Assembly: GCF_900142915.1 (NCBI RefSeq)
Contig: NZ_FRCM01000014.1
Location: forward strand, 1 to 64,000
Direction: 5' to 3'
Origin: Mucilaginibacter sp. OK098
GTDB lineage: Bacteria; Bacteroidota; Bacteroidia; Sphingobacteriales; Sphingobacteriaceae
Length of the DNA stretch: 64,000 nt
Shown here one piece after another: positions 60,811-64,000 of the stretch; the stretch's first letter is position 1; each line of letters begins with the position of its first letter. The notes beneath the pieces are model-generated. The model searched no databases. It was not told the DNA's origin and saw nothing but the letters and a program-made list of their open reading frames with translations. The position numbers and the translations under genes are program-made.

Positions 60811-61599
60811 TTATTTTCCAGGCACCTTATAAAGCTTGCCGATTGCTTTTTCAATCAACCGCTTCGGTACGAATGCTACCAGCTTAGCGCCCGCTGCATT
60901 TAAAAATCCGGGGAGTATCTCAACCTTTTTCTTAAACATCCCTTTAAGCGCAATTTTTGCTACCACAGTTGGCGACATATTAAACTTATCGGCCAGGTCC
61001 TTTAACGCATCCAAACCCGCCCGGTGCGTAAAATCCGTATCTGTAGGACCCGGGCTTAAACAACTCACAGAAACAGGGCTATCTCTTAACTCATAACTCA
61101 AAGCACGGCTAAAAGAAAGCATGAATGATTTTGTTGCAGCATACACCGCCAGCGTTGGTACGGCCTGGTAGGCCGATGTACTTGCCACGTTTAAAATATA
61201 ACCCTGCCCTGCCTGCTTTAATAACGGAAGCAACAGGGATGTTAAAGCAACCTGTGCCGTAACATTAAGGCTGATCATATTTAGCTGCGCTTCCAGGTCG
61301 AGCGTATCAAAATTACCCCAGAGGCCATAGCCTGCGTTATTTATAAGGATCTCAATTTTAAAAGATTCGCTTTCGCACCAGTTGGCAACCTGCTGAGCGC
61401 CATTGCTTGTTGAAAGATCAACGGCTAACCATAGCGCTTTTACCTTATAATCTCTTTCAACAGATGCTGCAAGCAAGGAAAGCTCAGCATCATTGCGTGA
61501 CACTAATAAAAGAGGATAACCAAGCTGCGCCAGCTGTAATGCAATTTCGCGACCAATGCCTTTACTCGCTCCTGTTACCAATGCGTAATTTTCCATCAT
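60811..61599 (-). CDS. Short-chain dehydrogenase/reductase (DltE/classical SDR)
   Basis: 262 residues, a NAD(P)-dependent oxidoreductase. Cofactor motif TGASKGIG (9-16), NNAGYG (~88-93), and the catalytic Ser (NVASTSAYQ), Tyr and Lys (YAATKSF) are all present, followed by SPGPTDTDF. The C-terminal helix (FVPKRLIEKAIGKLYKV) may sit against the membrane. The substrate is not identifiable. Two in-frame ATG codons (61599, 61596) occur; a TACTTTTG box ends at 61601, so the mRNA may begin at the second ATG (leaderless). Confidence 0.93.
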   Translation of the reverse strand: MMENYALVTGASKGIGREIALQLAQLGYPLLLVSRNDAELSLLAASVERDYKVKALWLAVDLSTSNGAQQVANWCESESFKIEILINNAGYGLWGNFDTLDLEAQLNMISLNVTAQVALTSLLLPLLKQAGQGYILNVASTSAYQAVPTLAVYAATKSFMLSFSRALSYELRDSPVSVSCLSPGPTDTDFTHRAGLDALKDLADKFNMSPTVVAKIALKGMFKKKVEILPGFLNAAGAKLVAFVPKRLIEKAIGKLYKVPGK

Positions 61600-61600
61600 A

Positions 61601-61608
61601 CAAAAGTA
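61601..61608 (-). promoter_or_regulatory. -7 box TACTTTTG abutting the SDR start
   Basis: It matches TAnnTTTG on the minus strand, 1 base before ATG 61599 and 4 bases before ATG 61596. No -33 element is evident, so confidence is modest. Confidence 0.4.
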
Positions 61609-61641
61609 ACATTCTACCGGTTCCGCCGAAAAAAAGACTAC

Positions 61642-61649
61642 TAATTTTG
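61642..61649 (+). promoter_or_regulatory. -7 box TAATTTTG upstream of the 61806 gene
   Basis: An exact TAnnTTTG match on the plus strand, 156 bases before ATG 61806. No good -33 element. A 16-codon ORF (61681-61731, ending Tyr-Cys-Cys) lies in the presumed leader. Confidence 0.35.
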
Positions 61650-61805
61650 TAGATTTAAATTCTGTTTATAAATTGCACCCATGAAAAACATTATTCCCGG
61701 TTATTTAGTTAGATACTTTTATTGTTGTTAAGCAATTGTTAAATAACCCGTCATTTTATAATAACTTGCACCAGTTCAGCGTTTTTCATTTTTTAAACTA
61801 CCTTA

Positions 61806-63038
61806 ATGCACAGTCCTATCATTAGTTTTAACCGGCTGATAAAATCAATAACTATCACCCAACCCTTTAGCCGCAAGCGTTACTGGTTACTTACACCTTT
61901 GTTTTTATTGTTTTTTAACACAGGCTATTCCCAGGATAGCACAACCATTTTACCCCGGCCCGTAATTCATGAAAACAGGTTCAGCGATTCAGTTGCCGAA
62001 CGAATAAAGGATAGCCTAAAGCTTGAACTGCAACACGCAAAGCTTATTGATCCGGTTACCGAGCGTAAATATTTAACAACCCTGTTAAAAGAAGAGCAGG
62101 CAACTGTTAGTACACAGCACAAAAAACGCGGACAAAAATTTTATTACAAGCTGGCGGTGGCTTTTACCAAGCTTAGGCTTTACCCGCTGGCCATGAAATG
62201 TTATTTTAAAACATTAACCATTGAAAATAAAACTGATACGGTAAAATATGCACCTATTGTAACTGCGTCTGTAGATGGCAGACAATTAATGGCCAATAAT
62301 TTTAACCAAAAGAGGGATACTTTGGTTAATGAAGATGATAGCGTTACTACCCGGATTATGGCTATCCATAATTCTGACATTATGCTGGTTAATCAGGACA
62401 GCACAGCCTATAACGGCGATGCTGAAATTAAATCGACACCTATTAACGGCGACAAGATCATAAACCCGTTTGATGACGGAAAAAAAGCCGTGGCCTACGC
62501 TTTAATGATCCATGTGCGGCAACCGGTTTCAGGCAAGCGCAGGGTATACGTGCTAAACAATGTTGGTCATACTTTTATCACGCTGATAAAGTATAATGCC
62601 GATAGCACCAATGTTAGCCGGTCGTTTGGTTTTTATCCTAAAAAGAGCTTCCCGCTGGCCGCTACACCGTTGTTCCCTTCTTCCCCATCCACCTTTAAGG
62701 ATGATGCCCGCCATAGCTGGGATGAGGTTTCGGGCACCTTTATTTCGCGCAGAAGCTTCAATAGGATCTTAGCCGTAGTAAAAAAATACGATCATAAAAA
62801 ATACCAGCTCAGCCACACCAACTGCACCGATTTCGGCCTGGAGATGGCTGCCGAAGCTGGTATCACCATTACCGATACACAAGGCAAATGGCCGCTTGGC
62901 AAAGGCAACAACCCGGCTTGCGCGGGGCAAAGCATGCTGGAAGGCAAAATAACCGCTTCTAATAGTTCCTATACCGGAAAGCTGTTAGTTGTTGATGATT
63001 TGGTAAATACTAAAACATTAACGCATTATCATAAGTAA
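61806..63038 (+). CDS. Secreted protein with papain-like (permuted His...Cys) pattern, hypothetical
   Basis: Not recognised as a named family. 410 residues with a late signal/anchor segment (~24-42; RYWLLTPLFLLFFNTGYSQ), a helical region (~70-140) and a C-terminal domain (~225-385). The latter has NVGHTFITLIKY (His ~258), SFGFYPKKSF and LSHTNCTDFGLEMAAEAGI (Cys ~340). A His followed much later by an Asn-Cys helix is the arrangement of circularly permuted NlpC/P60 or papain-like hydrolases, so it may be a cell-envelope peptidase or acyltransferase. This is inference from pattern only. Monocistronic, convergent with the heavy-metal-binding lipoprotein. Confidence 0.72.
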   Translation: MHSPIISFNRLIKSITITQPFSRKRYWLLTPLFLLFFNTGYSQDSTTILPRPVIHENRFSDSVAERIKDSLKLELQHAKLIDPVTERKYLTTLLKEEQATVSTQHKKRGQKFYYKLAVAFTKLRLYPLAMKCYFKTLTIENKTDTVKYAPIVTASVDGRQLMANNFNQKRDTLVNEDDSVTTRIMAIHNSDIMLVNQDSTAYNGDAEIKSTPINGDKIINPFDDGKKAVAYALMIHVRQPVSGKRRVYVLNNVGHTFITLIKYNADSTNVSRSFGFYPKKSFPLAATPLFPSSPSTFKDDARHSWDEVSGTFISRRSFNRILAVVKKYDHKKYQLSHTNCTDFGLEMAAEAGITITDTQGKWPLGKGNNPACAGQSMLEGKITASNSSYTGKLLVVDDLVNTKTLTHYHK

Positions 63039-63092
63039 ACATTTGCCGTTTATCTAATAAGGCATACTGATTCTTTTTAAATTATGATACTA

Positions 63093-63204
63093 TGTCATTG
63101 CAAGCGCAGCGTGGCAACCGCACGCATGCTAAGCAGCTATGCAGGTTCTACACCTTTATATTCGCTCTGTATAGCAAGCGATTGCTTCGTACCTCGCAAT
63201 GACA
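63093..63204 (+). repeat. MITE-like inverted-repeat element, copy C (112 bp)
   Basis: Ends TGTCATTGC ... GCAATGACA, flanked by TA on both sides. Shares the interior blocks of copy B and, reversed, of copy A. It lies between convergent genes, 21 bases from the lipoprotein stop. Confidence 0.88.
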
Positions 63205-63224
63205 TATTTGTAACCACCCTTATT

Positions 63225-63443
63225 TTACTTTTCCTCCGTAGTATCCCTTTCCACCAATTCCATCCCGCATTTAGGGCAAGTACCGGGTTTATCCGAGGTA
63301 ATATCCGGGTTCATCGTACAAAAATATTTGCCTTTTTTCTTTTTAACCCCTTTGCTGGTACTTGCTTTTTCTACTGAATGATCGCAGGCTGAAATACTAA
63401 ACATCAATCCCGCAAAAGCAATAATTATTACTATCTTCTTCAT
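63225..63443 (-). CDS. Heavy-metal-binding domain lipoprotein (72 aa)
   Basis: A lipoprotein signal with cysteine at ~20 (FSISACDHS) is followed by a Lys-rich linker (KGVKKKKGK) and the heavy-metal-binding domain YFCTMNPDITSDKPGTCPKCGMELV. The family consensus is YxCPMHPE...PGxCPKCGM; here CTMNP replaces CPMHP, so the usual histidine is Asn. The domain normally occurs in copper/heavy-metal efflux proteins. It lies 2 bases after the PepSY gene on the same strand, so the two are co-transcribed; a role in periplasmic metal binding is likely. Confidence 0.88.
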   Translation of the reverse strand: MKKIVIIIAFAGLMFSISACDHSVEKASTSKGVKKKKGKYFCTMNPDITSDKPGTCPKCGMELVERDTTEEK

Positions 63444-63445
63444 GA

Positions 63446-64000
63446 TTATTTGTTTTTAATGAATGATAAAAATCCCAGTACAGCAACCACCAATACGCCT
63501 AAAGCGGCTAACATGCTTACTATATCCCTAATATTTTTTCCTGCCCAGCTCATGTAAAAAAATTTATGCAGAAAGATAAACGAGAAGCCTTCCGCTCTGT
63601 CCAATCCGTTTACTTTGGTGGCCAGCTTTGCTGTGGTTGTTTCAATATACCAATTCTTGTTACCTGGGTAGCTTACCTTTTGCACCGGGAGCCGTTTGTT
63701 GATAAAACCATATTCATTATCAAACTGGCGGACCTGGCTTACTGTTAACTTACCATTAGCCTGCTTTATCTCTTTATTTTCGGGGTGATAATAATCACTT
63801 AAAAATGCGGCAAAGGTTTTATCGCCATCGATTAATGCCGTCCCTGTTTTGGTATCAAAATACAGGATAGCCTTTTTGTTATTACTCACCTGGTAGTAAG
63901 CTTGATTATTAAATTTAGCCAGACCAATCTTAATGATAGTGCTATCGGCAACCGGGAGTTTAAGGTTTGAAAGGCCCAGTTCTTTTCTATCAATAAGCTG
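63446..64000 (-). CDS. PepSY-domain membrane protein (5' partial)
   Basis: The frame is open to the window edge, so the start lies beyond 64000; the GTG at 63889 is internal. The visible 184 residues contain PepSY-like segments (AYYQVSNNKKAILYFDTKTG; KVSYPGNKNWYIETTTAKLA), then LHKFFYMSWAGKNIRDI and a C-terminal membrane helix (SMLAALGVLVVAVLGFLSFI). This matches PepSY-associated membrane proteins seen with TonB-linked metal or siderophore uptake. With the heavy-metal-binding lipoprotein immediately downstream, the pair probably serves metal handling. More genes of the operon should lie outside the window. Confidence 0.85.
   Translation of the reverse strand, partial: QLIDRKELGLSNLKLPVADSTIIKIGLAKFNNQAYYQVSNNKKAILYFDTKTGTALIDGDKTFAAFLSDYYHPENKEIKQANGKLTVSQVRQFDNEYGFINKRLPVQKVSYPGNKNWYIETTTAKLATKVNGLDRAEGFSFIFLHKFFYMSWAGKNIRDIVSMLAALGVLVVAVLGFLSFIKNK

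Noticed and set aside
1..64000. CRISPR array, prophage, insertion sequence or integrative element
   Set aside because: No regularly spaced repeats, cas genes, transposase, integrase or phage structural genes were seen; the repeats found are non-coding palindromes.

Overview
The window reads as chromosome of a Bacteroidota member of the Sphingobacteriaceae, most like Mucilaginibacter. The grounds are several SusC/SusD outer-membrane pairs, a gliding/type IX secretion C-terminal domain, DUF3823, DUF4249 and DUF4097 proteins, propeller-type membrane regulators, and promoters of the TTG/TTTG-N17-20-TAnnTTTG class. No rRNA, tRNA, phage, transposase or CRISPR array was recognised. Species assignment is inference.

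Layout. 1-2071: 3' part of a secreted NHL/cadherin-like adhesin. 2470-4150: an unknown protein, PgpA and a small orphan protein. 4292-6755: an alkylation-damage cluster in which the parts of Ada lie on separate ORFs (AraC+methyltransferase; a lone Ada-type zinc domain) together with AlkB and a second 2OG-Fe(II) oxygenase. 6764-12660: two small minus-strand genes, then a TonB receptor/beta-helix lipoprotein operon divergent from an ArsR regulator. 12797-27559: a polysaccharide utilisation locus with a Kelch-TM-winged-helix regulator, SusC, SusD, DUF3823, an unclassified probable glycosidase, a propeller-like lipoprotein and a GH92 alpha-mannosidase. 27704-32040: a CheB-CheR-PAS histidine kinase and a DoxX protein. 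32339-41341: a second SusC/SusD pair, a divergent ThuA protein and a propeller/LuxR-type regulator; all three promoter regions share a 15-bp motif. 41338-49060: CPBP protease, serine hydrolase, and a LytS/LytTR pair followed by an STN-TonB receptor and a DUF4249 lipoprotein. 49558-51627: a GH127-type arabinofuranosidase. 59276-51690 (minus): sigma factor, anti-sigma factor, two DUF4097 proteins (one broken by an in-frame amber codon) and three tandem beta-lactamase-fold/TPR paralogues. 59441-64000: a candidate small RNA, a phytanoyl-CoA-dioxygenase-type gene behind a cysteine-rich leader peptide, an SDR, a secreted protein with a papain-like pattern, and a heavy-metal-binding lipoprotein next to a PepSY membrane protein.

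How it works together. The two Sus-type loci import and cleave glycans, the first probably alpha-mannosides. Each has an adjacent membrane-spanning regulator that would sense the imported product and act on nearby promoters. The other blocks look like stress/repair and envelope-homeostasis functions.

The most novel-looking items are the Cys-Cys-Ser-Cys-Cys-Cys leader peptide with nested RNA stems (60645-60714), the CTACATTACCACTAC motif shared by three promoters (37092-38299), the candidate 125-nt RNA (59441-59565), the split Ada/AlkB cluster, the amber-interrupted DUF4097 gene, and a three-copy family of ~112-bp inverted-repeat elements.
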